Below, one piece after another: positions 1-8,104 of a stretch of 39,576 nucleotides of DNA. Within the stretch, counting starts at the first letter, position 1; each line of letters starts with the position of its first letter. The notes beneath the pieces are model-generated. The model made no database searches. It saw only the letters and a program-made list of their open reading frames with translations, and had not been told where the DNA came from. The stretch is from an uncultured Lachnospiraceae bacterium (GTDB lineage: Bacteria; Bacillota; Clostridia; Lachnospirales; Lachnospiraceae), in NCBI GenBank assembly GCA_910588965.1, contig CAJUSO010000009.1, positions 34,755 through 74,330 on the forward strand, in the 5' to 3' direction. The position numbers were made by a program, and so were the translations under genes.

Positions 1-280
1 GCCCCTAGCATTTATATTGCCCAAGGTTATGCCCGGCGGAAGGTATAGATATGCAGCCTAAGGAAGCGTTGGCAGTAGGCGTTCCAGGGCTGCAGAGAAG
101 CAAAGGGTGAAAGGGCCTTAGTGCTTAAATTGCCAGGGTGTATTCCTGCCGGGAAGTATAGATATGCAGCCTAAGGAAGCGCTGGCAGCAGGCGTTCCAG
201 GGCTTCAAGAACGAAAGGGGCAGAGAGCCCTAGCATTTACATTGCCTAAGCGTATTCCTGCCGGGCAGTTTTGGCTGGAT
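1..280. repeat. Imperfect tandem repeat, about 113-bp unit, 2.3 copies
   Basis: The shared block TATAGATATGCAGCCTAAGG starts at 44 and again at 157, and CCCTAGCATTTA recurs at 3 and 228, which gives a unit of 112-113 bp. The array probably continues to the left of the window. Each unit can fold GAAGC..CTGG against CCAG..GCTTC. The period is not a multiple of three and all frames are interrupted, so this is non-coding. Its function is unknown. It could be an intergenic repeat family or the tail of a structured transcript that ends at the terminator at 301. Confidence 0.75.
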
Positions 281-300
281 TTTATGGGATATCAGAAAAA

Positions 301-322
301 GTGGGTCCGCCCGCTTTTTTTT
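301..322 (+). terminator. Intrinsic terminator upstream of ddl
   Basis: Stem GTGGG/CCCGC with a TCCG loop, followed by eight T and preceded by five A. It ends whatever transcript enters from the left and isolates ddl. The flanking A-run means it could also work in the other direction. Confidence 0.75.
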
Positions 323-323
323 A

Positions 324-353
324 TTGTCAAATGATTGCCACAGGGAATAAAAT
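324..353 (+). promoter_or_regulatory. Possible sigma-A promoter for ddl-murF
   Basis: TTGTCA at 324-329 and TAAAAT at 348-353 are separated by 18 bp, just after the terminator and about 55 bp before the ddl ribosome binding site. An alternative TTGCCA (335) with TATAAG (356) has a 15-bp spacer and is poorer. Confidence 0.4.
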
Positions 354-411
354 AGTATAAGATATCTGTTGGGAATGATTATGAGAACAGCGACAGGTAA
401 GGAGGGTTTCA

Positions 412-1470
412 ATGAAGATTGTGGTGTTGGCAGGGGGGCTGAGTACAGAGCGGGACGTATCCTTTGTCACGGGGGATGGCGTAGCGGATGCTTTAAGGAA
501 ACGCGGCCATAAGGTGATTTTATTGGATGTGTTTATGGGATATAGCGATAAAGAGGAAGAATTGGAAGGGATTTTTGAACGTTCCCTGGAGGTTAGCGTA
601 AAGCCGAAGGGGATTTCTGCCGAAGTGCCGGATTTGGATGCAGTCAGAAAGAGCCGGAAGGATCAGGGCAGCAGCCTTTTCGGGCCAAATGTCATTGCAC
701 TGTGCCAGATGGCGGATATTGTATTCCTGGCGCTCCACGGGGAAAACGGGGAGGATGGGAGGATCCAGGCGGCCTTTGACTTGCTGGGGGTCCAGTATAC
801 TGGGACGGGCTATTTGGGCAGCGCCCTTGCCATGGACAAAGGGCTGTCCAAACGCTTTTTTTTGGCAAACGGCATCCCAACCCCGGCAGGGATTACCATG
901 CATAAGGCAGATTGCCAGTGGGATTTCCATAAGACGGGCCTGTCCCTGCCTTGTGTGGTAAAGCCCTGCTGCGGCGGTTCTAGCGTGGGGATTTCCATTG
1001 TGCGCACAGAGGAAGAGTACAGGACGGCGCTGGAAGGCGCATTCTGTTGGGAAGAGGAGGTTGTGCTGGAGGATTACATTGAAGGCAGGGAATTTTCCGT
1101 GGGCGTGATGGAGGGGAAAGCCCTTCCGGTAATTGAGATTGCCCCTGTGGATGGGTTTTATGATTATAAGAACAAGTATGCCAAAGACGGCGCTGTAGAA
1201 ACCTGCCCGGCAGACCTGCCGGAACAGACAGCAGCCCAAATGCAGCGGTACGCCGAGCAGGCGGCCCAGGCGCTGGGGTTAGATACTTATTCCCGTATGG
1301 ATTTCCTGATGGATAAGGAAGGCAGCCTGTACTGCCTGGAGGCGAATACCCTGCCAGGGATGACCCCCACCAGCCTGCTGCCGCAGGAAGCACAGGCAGT
1401 GGGCATGGATTATGGGCAGCTCTGCGAGGAGATTATCCGTATTTCCTTAGAAAAACATCAGAAGCTATAG
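412..1470 (+). CDS. ddl: D-alanine--D-alanine ligase
   Basis: ATP-grasp enzyme that joins two D-alanines in the cytoplasm for the peptidoglycan pentapeptide. The 352-residue length is usual for the family. Residues 7-17 carry the N-terminal motif AGGLSTERDVS. Further in are HGENGEDG, the ATP-binding glycine loop KPCCGGSSVGIS, and near residue 310 the C-terminal EANTLPGMT metal and D-Ala site. A tyrosine is kept in the DYKNKY loop, as in D-Ala-D-Ala rather than D-Ala-D-Lac ligases, so no vancomycin-type change is indicated. AAGGAGG lies 6 bp before the ATG. murF starts 10 bp downstream, so the two genes form one operon and catalyse consecutive steps: MurF adds the dipeptide made by Ddl. Confidence 0.96.
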   Translation: MKIVVLAGGLSTERDVSFVTGDGVADALRKRGHKVILLDVFMGYSDKEEELEGIFERSLEVSVKPKGISAEVPDLDAVRKSRKDQGSSLFGPNVIALCQMADIVFLALHGENGEDGRIQAAFDLLGVQYTGTGYLGSALAMDKGLSKRFFLANGIPTPAGITMHKADCQWDFHKTGLSLPCVVKPCCGGSSVGISIVRTEEEYRTALEGAFCWEEEVVLEDYIEGREFSVGVMEGKALPVIEIAPVDGFYDYKNKYAKDGAVETCPADLPEQTAAQMQRYAEQAAQALGLDTYSRMDFLMDKEGSLYCLEANTLPGMTPTSLLPQEAQAVGMDYGQLCEEIIRISLEKHQKL

Positions 1471-1480
1471 TGGAGGGATT

Positions 1481-2974
1481 ATGGAAGAGAAGAAGAACAT
1501 AGGGGATCATACTATGAAAAATATGACACTGGAGAATATTGCAGAAGCCTGCCATGGGACTTATATGGGAAAGGAGTCCCAGAAAAAAGAGGTGATTAAG
1601 GGCGCCGTTACAGACAGCCGCCAGGTGGAGGAAGGGTTTTTGTTTATCCCAGTGAAAGGCGCAAGGGTGGATGGGCATGACTTTATCCCAACGGCCATCG
1701 AAAAAGGCGCGGCGGCCGTCCTTTCTGAGATACCCCAGGAAGATTGCCCAATGCCCTGTATATTCGTGGAATCCACACTGCAGGCGCTGAAAGACATTGC
1801 CAAGTTCTACCGCAAACAGCTGGATATCCCGATTATTGGGATTACAGGCAGCGTGGGGAAGACCAGCACGAAGGAAATGGTGGCCTCTGTCCTTTCGGAA
1901 AAATACCATGTCTTAAAGACGGCAGGCAACCATAACAATGAAATCGGGTTGCCGCTGACCTTGCTTCGTATCCGCAGGGAGCATGAGGTGGCAGTGGTGG
2001 AAATGGGGATTTCTGATTTTGGCGAAATGCACCGGCTGGCAGAAATGGCAAAGCCGGATATTTGTGTTATTACGAATATCGGGATCTGCCATCTGGAGAA
2101 ATTAAAGACCAGGGAAGGGATTTTACAGGCCAAGAGCGAGATTTTTGATTTCCTAAAGCCCCATGCCCATATCGTGCTGAATGGGGAAGATGACAAGCTC
2201 TCTGCGCTTACGGAGGTGAAAGGGATCCGTCCCCTGTTCTATGGCTTCCAAGGACCCAAAGAGACGCAGGCTGCGGAAGGCACGGGAGAAATGGCAGAAG
2301 GCGGCGTTCCCAGGCGGCGCCAGCATCCAGATATCTATGCGTCCGATATCCAAAACCATGGGCTGAAAGGGACGGATGTGAATATCCATACGCCGCAGGG
2401 CATGATAAAGGCACATATCCCAATCCCAGGCCGGCACAATATATTCAATGCCATGGCGGCAGCAGGGGCGGCTCTTTCCCTTGGCATGGGTTTAGGGGAA
2501 ATCCAGCTTGGCATCGAGAAGGCAAAATCCATTGGGGGGCGCGCCAACCTGATTGAGTCTGGCGGAGTCCTGGTAATAGATGATTGTTATAATGCGAACC
2601 CTGTGTCCATGAGGGCTTCCCTGGATGTGCTCAGCAATGGGCTGGCCAGGACAGTGGCAGTATTAGGCGATATGGGGGAACTGGGGGAAAACGAAGGGCG
2701 GCTCCATTATGAGGTAGGCGCCTATGTGGCTGAGAAGCAGATAGATACCTTATTCTGTGCGGGCCCCCTTTCCCGGGAAATGGCAAGGGGCGCCTGCGAC
2801 ACCAATGACTGGTGCGAGGTATTCCATTTTGATACCAAAGAAGAGATGTTGGGGAACCTCCTGAAATATCTGCAGGAGGGGGATACCGTTTTGGTTAAGG
2901 CTTCCCATTTTATGGATTACCCTAAGGTAGTGGAAGCGGTAATCAGGGAGTTTGAAGCAAGGGAAACCGATTAA
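1481..2974 (+). CDS. murF: UDP-MurNAc-tripeptide--D-alanyl-D-alanine ligase
   Basis: Cytoplasmic Mur ligase that adds D-Ala-D-Ala to the UDP-MurNAc tripeptide using ATP. The N-terminal uridine-binding domain has VTDSRQV and LFIPVKG near residues 43-60. The ATPase P-loop GITGSVGKTST is at 120-130, followed by HNNEIG and the ITNIG..HLE segment. The C-terminal domain carries DDCYNANP. At 497 residues it is slightly longer than usual; a charged, low-complexity stretch (GTGEMAEGG..RRRQ) near residues 265-285 accounts for this. GGAGG is 4 bp before the chosen ATG; an internal ATG at 1514 is possible but has a weaker site. It is the second gene of the ddl-murF operon. Confidence 0.95.
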   Translation: MEEKKNIGDHTMKNMTLENIAEACHGTYMGKESQKKEVIKGAVTDSRQVEEGFLFIPVKGARVDGHDFIPTAIEKGAAAVLSEIPQEDCPMPCIFVESTLQALKDIAKFYRKQLDIPIIGITGSVGKTSTKEMVASVLSEKYHVLKTAGNHNNEIGLPLTLLRIRREHEVAVVEMGISDFGEMHRLAEMAKPDICVITNIGICHLEKLKTREGILQAKSEIFDFLKPHAHIVLNGEDDKLSALTEVKGIRPLFYGFQGPKETQAAEGTGEMAEGGVPRRRQHPDIYASDIQNHGLKGTDVNIHTPQGMIKAHIPIPGRHNIFNAMAAAGAALSLGMGLGEIQLGIEKAKSIGGRANLIESGGVLVIDDCYNANPVSMRASLDVLSNGLARTVAVLGDMGELGENEGRLHYEVGAYVAEKQIDTLFCAGPLSREMARGACDTNDWCEVFHFDTKEEMLGNLLKYLQEGDTVLVKASHFMDYPKVVEAVIREFEARETD

Positions 2975-2989
2975 AGGCTCCCAGACAGG

Positions 2990-3066
2990 GCTGCCGCAAG
3001 GTGCCTAGCAGGCCCGGCGCCATGCCAAAGCCGGCATAGGCTCCTTGCGGCAGCGCAGGCTAGGCC
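2990..3066. other. Strong nested inverted repeats between convergent genes
   Basis: Twelve perfect base pairs join GCTGCCGCAAGG (2990-3001) and CCTTGCGGCAGC (3043-3054). Inside is ATGCC/GGCAT, and an alternative pairing links GCCTAGC (3003) with GCTAGGC (3059). There is no T-run on either side. It sits between the ends of murF and the minus-strand acyltransferase, so it may act as an RNA 3' end or processing structure rather than a classic terminator. Confidence 0.6.
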
Positions 3067-3807
3067 TTATGGCAGCATTTCTTTGTGTTTTTCTAACATT
3101 TTCCCAATCACGGCCTGGGTATATGCGCCAGAGAATTTCCGCTGGCTTTTGTCCAAATCCTTTAGGTAGATGGGTTCCCCATATTCTACAATGACATGGC
3201 ATTTCCGGATAAACGGCATATGGTTTTCCCAAATATTATGGCTGTTGCTGATTGCCACGGGGATAATGGGGCAACCGCTTTTCTCTGCCATTTTCAGGCT
3301 CCCTTCCTTGAAAGGCATCATGCCGTCGTCGGGATGGGGGTTTCTTGTGCCTTCCGGGAATACGCATATGGAAATCCCTTCTTTAATCTTATCAATCCCT
3401 GCCAGGATCATTTTCAGCCCTTCCTTCATGTCTGTACGGTTTAGGAAGAGGCAGTGGAGGCGCTTCATCCAGATAGATAGCAGGGGCACCTTCTCCATGG
3501 AATCCTTAGAGACATAGCCGGTAAGGCCTGGGCACCTGGAATAAGTAATGACAATGTCAAAATAACTCTGATGGTTCGGCACATACAGCACAGCCTGGCC
3601 TTTTGGGACGTTTTCAGCCCCTAGGATGGTAATGTCCGTCCCTGCCAGGAAAAGGATTGCCTTAAAAGCCCACTGCACAATCCGCAGGCTGCTGATGTCG
3701 GCAGCATGGGGCTTGTATTTCCTCAGGATCCATTCCGCCCCCATAATGGGAATGGAGAAAATCAGGAAGAAAATCAAAAAAACAGAAACCAGAATCAATC
3801 GTATCAT
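3067..3807 (-). CDS. plsC: 1-acyl-sn-glycerol-3-phosphate acyltransferase family protein
   Basis: Membrane-associated acyltransferase expected to convert lysophosphatidate to phosphatidate in phospholipid synthesis. The 246-residue protein begins with a hydrophobic segment (residues 1-22). It then has the catalytic HX4D motif as NHQSYFD, the acceptor-binding FPEGTRN and the PIIPVAIS block, in the family order. The open frame continues far upstream, but the ATG at 3807 is preceded by GGAAAGGTG at good spacing and lies downstream of a clear promoter, so this start was chosen. It stands alone on the minus strand, divergent from the lipoprotein gene at 3953. Acyl-acceptor specificity cannot be read from sequence. 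Confidence 0.9.
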   Translation of the reverse strand: MIRLILVSVFLIFFLIFSIPIMGAEWILRKYKPHAADISSLRIVQWAFKAILFLAGTDITILGAENVPKGQAVLYVPNHQSYFDIVITYSRCPGLTGYVSKDSMEKVPLLSIWMKRLHCLFLNRTDMKEGLKMILAGIDKIKEGISICVFPEGTRNPHPDDGMMPFKEGSLKMAEKSGCPIIPVAISNSHNIWENHMPFIRKCHVIVEYGEPIYLKDLDKSQRKFSGAYTQAVIGKMLEKHKEMLP

Positions 3808-3858
3808 AATATTCACCTTTCCTAATTTAATGAATGCCGGAAAAACACCATTATTTAC

Positions 3859-3887
3859 ATTATACAAAGGAGAATGGAGAAATACAA
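3859..3887 (-). promoter_or_regulatory. Sigma-A promoter for plsC
   Basis: On the minus strand TTGTAT (3887-3882) and TATAAT (3864-3859) are separated by 17 bp. This places the transcript start about 45 bp upstream of the chosen plsC start codon. Confidence 0.75.
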
Positions 3888-3952
3888 TCATAAATGTTGC
3901 AAAAAGTTCATAGAATTTACGAAGGATGTAAAAAAATGTAAGGAAAATCCGC

Positions 3953-4375
3953 ATGGAAAAGAGGAAATTAGGTCCTGCCATGTCCCTTGTGCTGTGTATT
4001 GCCCTTGTATGCCTGTTCTGGGGGTGCGGGATGGTGGAGACGGATACGCCGAAAATCAAAGATTTGGAGTATGAGATACTGGAAGAGAAAGACATCCCAC
4101 AGGAATTTCTGGCCGCAATGGAGGAGAAGAAGGAGGCAGGCTTCAAGCTGACGTATACGGACAAGGAATACCTATACATAGCTATGGGGTATGGCGTCCA
4201 GGAAACAGGCGGATACAGCATTTCCGTAAATGAATGTTACCTGACAAAAAACGCCATCTACTTCGACACTACCCTGATCGGGCCTATGAAAGGGGAGAAA
4301 ATCAATCAGGTTAAGTCCTATCCCTACATTGTGGTGCGGATGGGGTATCTGGAAAAGAACGTGGTATTCGAATAG
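3953..4375 (+). CDS. Lipoprotein with PrcB-like C-terminal domain
   Basis: Small predicted lipoprotein of 140 residues. A basic N-terminus and hydrophobic core lead to the lipobox residues LFWGC, with Cys25 as the likely lipid anchor on the outer face of the membrane. The C-terminal half reads GYGVQETGGYSISV..., resembling the PrcB C-terminal domain of protease-associated proteins (a beta-rich fold with a conserved TGGY). No catalytic residues are evident. AAGGAAAA lies 9 bp before the ATG. The gene is monocistronic, bounded by a divergent acyltransferase and a strong terminator. The family call rests on the TGGY block and general pattern only, and the function is unknown. Confidence 0.7.
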   Translation: MEKRKLGPAMSLVLCIALVCLFWGCGMVETDTPKIKDLEYEILEEKDIPQEFLAAMEEKKEAGFKLTYTDKEYLYIAMGYGVQETGGYSISVNECYLTKNAIYFDTTLIGPMKGEKINQVKSYPYIVVRMGYLEKNVVFE

Positions 4376-4401
4376 GGCATATCTGTGGATGGAGCCTCCA
4401 T

Positions 4402-4458
4402 AGCCCCTTCCTTTGCAGCCGCTTCCTGCCTGCAGGGGAAGGGGCTTCTTTCGGTTTT
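4402..4458 (+). terminator. Intrinsic terminator after the PrcB-like lipoprotein gene
   Basis: Ten-bp perfect stem AGCCCCTTCC/GGAAGGGGCT (4402-4411 with 4437-4446), then a T-rich tail TCTTTCGGTTTT. The rest of the 4376-4808 gap is AT-rich and holds a TATAAT at about 4583 with no good -35, the murA promoter and its leader. Confidence 0.75.
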
Positions 4459-4685
4459 CTGGCATTTTGGCCAGAATAGCAAAAAAATAGTAGGAAATTT
4501 TCCCAAAATATGTTATAGTAAAAAAAGTATGACAAAAATGTGTCCTAATTTCAAAAAAAGAGAATGATTTTTCGGTAATCGTTTATAATAAATGACATGC
4601 CGCACAGCAACCTGCACTGAAATTTATGGTGGGGCAGGCACAGTTTCGTTCATATAGCATAAGATAAGTTAAAGGAAACCCTTGA

Positions 4686-4713
4686 TTTACAAATTGACAA
4701 AGTGTGATATAAT
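4686..4713 (+). promoter_or_regulatory. Extended -10 promoter for murA
   Basis: TTTACA (4686-4691), a 16-bp spacer and TATAAT (4708-4713) preceded by TGA, which makes an extended -10. The predicted start is near 4720, leaving a leader of about 90 nt. Confidence 0.75.
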
Positions 4714-4747
4714 GGTACATAAAGAATTTTTAACAATTACTTGGCAA

Positions 4748-4780
4748 GAGAGGAAATTTGTTGCTACAATAACTTCTCTC
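4748..4780 (+). other. Hairpin in the murA leader
   Basis: GAGAGGAA (4748) can pair with TTCTCTC (4774-4780) through one bulge, with TTGT/ACAA inside and a TGCT loop. There is no T-run. It could stabilise or tune the murA mRNA. Confidence 0.35.
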
Positions 4781-4808
4781 ATACGAATTAAAAGCATAGA
4801 GGTGCGAT

Positions 4809-6101
4809 ATGGAACAGTATGTGATTAAAGGAGGCAATCCGTTAGTAGGCGAGGTGGAGATTAGCGGGGCTAAAAATGCAGCCCTTGCAATCCTGGCAGC
4901 ATCCATTATGACGGATGAGACTGTAACAATAGATAATTTACCCGATGTACGGGATATAAACGCTTTGCTCCAGGCCATGGGCGATATTGGGGCGAGGATT
5001 GACAGAGTAGATGCACACACTGTAAAAATAAATGGTTCCTATGTAAAGGATATTCCCGTAGACTACGATTCTATGAAAAAAATCAGGGCGTCTTATTATC
5101 TCTTGGGTTCCCTGCTGGGCAAATATAAACGGGCGGAAGTGACGCTGCCTGGCGGCTGCAATATCGGTAGCCGCCCCATGGACCTCCATATGAAGGGGTT
5201 CCGGGCATTGGGGGCCCATGTGGAAATCCGCAACGGGGCGGTTGCGGCAGAGGCGGCGCATCTGAAGGGGAGCCATATTTTCTTAGACAAGGTTTCCGTA
5301 GGGGCCACCATTAATATTATGATGGCAGCCGCCTTGGCAGAAGGGAAAACGACAATTGAAAATGCCGCAAGGGAACCCCATGTCGTGGACGTGGCCAATT
5401 TCCTGAACAGCATGGGGGCCAATATAAGGGGCGCAGGTACAGATGTAATCCGTATCGTAGGGGTGGAGCGCCTCCACCGCACAGAATATTCCGTCATCCC
5501 TGACCAGATTGAGGCAGGCACCTTTATGTTTGCAGCAGCAGCCACCAAAGGGGACATTACCGTCAAAAATGTAATCCCGAAGCACCTGGAGGCTACCACG
5601 GCAAAGCTTTTGGAAGCTGGGTGCGAGGTAGAGGAGTTTGATGATGCCGTCCGTGTCGTGGCGTCAAAGCCCCTGCGCCATACCCAGGTCACGACGCTGC
5701 CCTATCCAGGCTTCCCAACGGATATGCAGCCGCAGATGGCAGTTGTCCTTGGGATTTCCCAAGGAACGAGCACAGTTACAGAGAGCATTTTTGAGAACCG
5801 TTTTAAATATGTGGATGAACTGACCCGCATGGGGGCGGACATTAAGGTGGAGAGCAATATTGCAATCATCAATGGCGTCAAAAATTATACCGGGGCCAGG
5901 GTCAGCGCACCTGATCTGCGCGCCGGGGCGGCATTGGTGATTGCAGGCCTTTCTGCGGAGGGCATTACAATCATAGACGATATCCACTATATCCAGCGGG
6001 GCTATGAGGCGTTTGAAGAAAAGTTAGAAAGCCTTGGGGCACAGATTGTAAAAGCGGCTTCCGAAAAGGAAATCCAGAAATTCCAGTTAAAGGTAGGCTG
6101 A
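4809..6101 (+). CDS. murA: UDP-N-acetylglucosamine 1-carboxyvinyltransferase
   Basis: Catalyses the first committed step of peptidoglycan synthesis, transfer of enolpyruvate from PEP to UDP-GlcNAc, in the cytoplasm. The 430-residue length is standard. The N-terminus has GNPLVGEVEISGAKNAAL. The catalytic loop LPGGCNIGSRPMDLH places the active-site cysteine at residue 117, and YPGFPTDMQPQ is the late conserved block. Because Cys117 is kept, the enzyme should be a normal fosfomycin target, unlike the Asp variants. AGAGGTG precedes the ATG by 5 bp. It has its own promoter and is separated from ddl-murF by two unrelated genes, although it serves the same pathway. Confidence 0.96.
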   Translation: MEQYVIKGGNPLVGEVEISGAKNAALAILAASIMTDETVTIDNLPDVRDINALLQAMGDIGARIDRVDAHTVKINGSYVKDIPVDYDSMKKIRASYYLLGSLLGKYKRAEVTLPGGCNIGSRPMDLHMKGFRALGAHVEIRNGAVAAEAAHLKGSHIFLDKVSVGATINIMMAAALAEGKTTIENAAREPHVVDVANFLNSMGANIRGAGTDVIRIVGVERLHRTEYSVIPDQIEAGTFMFAAAATKGDITVKNVIPKHLEATTAKLLEAGCEVEEFDDAVRVVASKPLRHTQVTTLPYPGFPTDMQPQMAVVLGISQGTSTVTESIFENRFKYVDELTRMGADIKVESNIAIINGVKNYTGARVSAPDLRAGAALVIAGLSAEGITIIDDIHYIQRGYEAFEEKLESLGAQIVKAASEKEIQKFQLKVG

Positions 6102-6204
6102 AAGGGAAGGCGGCCTGGGATGGGGATCCTGCCATGGCAGGGATTCCTTGGAAGGGACAGAAAAGTGAATAAATTTATCCAAAAGCGGGCATGGTAATAG
6201 AAAA

Positions 6205-6219
6205 ATGCAAAGATTGCAT
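6205..6219. promoter_or_regulatory. Small inverted repeat upstream of the glucuronidase
   Basis: ATGCAA-AGA-TTGCAT, a perfect 6-bp inverted repeat about 12 bp before the ribosome binding site TAAGGAGGAG. It could be an operator, but no regulator gene is adjacent and no convincing promoter was found in 6102-6245. Confidence 0.3.
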
Positions 6220-6245
6220 GATTCTATCTGTAAGGAGGAGACAGC

Positions 6246-8063
6246 ATGTTATATCCAATCTTAACGCCAGCCCGTTTTTTAAGCGACCTTAGCGGCACAT
6301 GGGACTTCAAGCTAGACAATGGCAGGGGGTTTTCCCAGAAATGGTATGAAAGGCCTTTGGAGGATCCTATGGCCATGCCGGTGCCTGCGTCTTACAACGA
6401 CCTAAAGGAAGGGATAGGCTTCCGCGACCATTATGGATGGGTATTTTACCAGCGGAAGATATCGCTTCCTTCTGCATTAAAAGGGCAGCGCATCGTGCTC
6501 CGCTGCGATGCAGTCACCCATCATGCGCGGGTATATTTGGACCAGGCATTGATCTGTGAACATAAAGGGGGTTTTTTGCCTTTTGAGGCAGAGCTGGATA
6601 GCCGGGTAACGGAAGGGGAGCATCTGCTGACCATTGCGGTGGACAATGTGATAGATTATACGACCCTGCCTGTGGGCGGCAAGGCGGATATGCTGGGCGG
6701 AATGATGGGGAATGCAGGCATGGGGCCGGACGCAGGGGAGCAGAAGCCCCAGAACCACCCCAACTTCGATTTCTTCAATTACTGCGGGATTACCCGCCCT
6801 GTCAGGATTTATACCACACCCCAGGATTATATTGCAGATATTTCCATAGTCCCAGAAGTACAGGACGGCCATGCCTTCCTGCATTACCAGGTGGACACGA
6901 GGGGGGAAGGGGATTGTAAGGTAGAGGTTTACAGCTGCTGCGGCAGCAAAGTGGCGGAGCAGGCAGGCAAGGAAGGGAAGCTTACCATCCAGGATGCCAT
7001 CCTCTGGCAGCCAATGAAGCCTTATTTATATGATATCAAGGTGTCCTTTGGGGAGGATGTGTATACCCTTCCTTATGGGGTGCGGACTGTCCGCGTGGAC
7101 GGCAGCCGTTTCCTGATTAATGAGCGGCCCTTTTATTTTAAGGGCTATGGGAAGCACGAGGATACCTTCCCAAATGGCCGCGGCATGAACCTGCCTATGG
7201 ACGCCAAGGATATTTCCTTGATGAAATGGCAGGGTGCCAACAGCTTCCGTACCAGCCACTATCCTTACAGTGAGGAGATGATGCGCCTATGTGACCGGGA
7301 AGGGATTGTGGTGATTGACGAGACGACGGCTGTTGGGGTCAACCTGCAGTTTGGCGGCGGCGCAAACTTCGGCGGTGAGAAAATCAGTACCTTTGACCCG
7401 CAGCATGGGGTGAAGACCCAGGAGCACCACAAGGAGGTAATCCGCGACCTGATTGCCCGGGACAAGAACCATGCCTGCGTGGTGATGTGGAGCATTGCCA
7501 ATGAGCCGGATTCGGCGGCGGAGGGGGCTTACGGGTATTTTGAGCCCCTGTATAAGCTGGCAAGGGAACTTGACCCCCAGAAACGCCCCTGTACCCTGGT
7601 CAGCGTGCAGATGCCAGATCCTAAGAAGGACTGCTCGGTAAAGTTAAGCGACGTCATCTGCCTGAACCGGTATTATGGCTGGTATTTCGGCGGGCCGGAT
7701 CTGGAAGGGCCAGAACAGGCGCTGCGCAAAGAACTGGATTTCTGGAAAGAAGTAGGGAAGCCCGTGATATTCACGGAATACGGCGCCGATACGGTGCTGG
7801 GGATGCACGACACGACCCCTGTGATGTATACGGAGGAGTACCAGGTGGCCTATTATAAGATGAATAACCAGGTATTTGATGATTACCAGGTTGTGGTAGG
7901 GGAGCAGGCTTGGAATTTCGCAGACTTTGCCACCAGCCAGAGCCTCTTGCGGGTACAGGGGAATAAGAAAGGGATTTTTACCCGTGACAGGAAGCCGAAG
8001 CTGGCAGCCCATTATTTCCGGGAGCGGTGGCATGGGATACCAGATTTTGGCTACAAACGGTAA
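6246..8063 (+). CDS. uidA: Beta-glucuronidase (GH2)
   Basis: Hydrolyses beta-D-glucuronides, such as host-conjugated bile pigments, hormones and drugs. The 605-residue protein has the GH2 order: sugar-binding jelly roll (MPVPASYND, RDHYGWVFY), immunoglobulin-like domain, then TIM barrel. The acid/base glutamate is in NEPD (Glu420) and the nucleophile in TEYGAD (Glu511). Residues 573-576 read NKKG, matching the NxKG motif that binds the glucuronate carboxylate and separates true glucuronidases from beta-galactosidases. A loop of about 24 residues lies between VGVNL and the following EHHKEV segment, similar in length to the loop 1 of E. coli GusA. No signal peptide is seen, so it is cytoplasmic. 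TAAGGAGGAG precedes the ATG. No glucuronide transporter or uronate gene is adjacent. Confidence 0.94.
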   Translation: MLYPILTPARFLSDLSGTWDFKLDNGRGFSQKWYERPLEDPMAMPVPASYNDLKEGIGFRDHYGWVFYQRKISLPSALKGQRIVLRCDAVTHHARVYLDQALICEHKGGFLPFEAELDSRVTEGEHLLTIAVDNVIDYTTLPVGGKADMLGGMMGNAGMGPDAGEQKPQNHPNFDFFNYCGITRPVRIYTTPQDYIADISIVPEVQDGHAFLHYQVDTRGEGDCKVEVYSCCGSKVAEQAGKEGKLTIQDAILWQPMKPYLYDIKVSFGEDVYTLPYGVRTVRVDGSRFLINERPFYFKGYGKHEDTFPNGRGMNLPMDAKDISLMKWQGANSFRTSHYPYSEEMMRLCDREGIVVIDETTAVGVNLQFGGGANFGGEKISTFDPQHGVKTQEHHKEVIRDLIARDKNHACVVMWSIANEPDSAAEGAYGYFEPLYKLARELDPQKRPCTLVSVQMPDPKKDCSVKLSDVICLNRYYGWYFGGPDLEGPEQALRKELDFWKEVGKPVIFTEYGADTVLGMHDTTPVMYTEEYQVAYYKMNNQVFDDYQVVVGEQAWNFADFATSQSLLRVQGNKKGIFTRDRKPKLAAHYFRERWHGIPDFGYKR

Positions 8064-8104
8064 CCGGCAGGAAGCTAGGGTGGCGTGGGGGCGCTTATGG
8101 GAGG

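Noticed and set aside
1..280. CRISPR or integron attachment array
   Set aside because: The repeat is a simple tandem unit of about 113 bp without unique spacers, and no integrase or cas gene is nearby.
520..1239. Long antisense open frame across ddl
   Set aside because: It lies wholly opposite a well-supported gene, has no ribosome binding site and no family-like sequence. Similar antisense frames over murA, glgP (25004-25717) and the GH112 gene (34366-35313) were dismissed for the same reason.
3808..4221. N-terminal extension of the plsC frame
   Set aside because: It would overlap the divergent lipoprotein gene and cross a clear promoter. The ATG at 3807 has a ribosome binding site.
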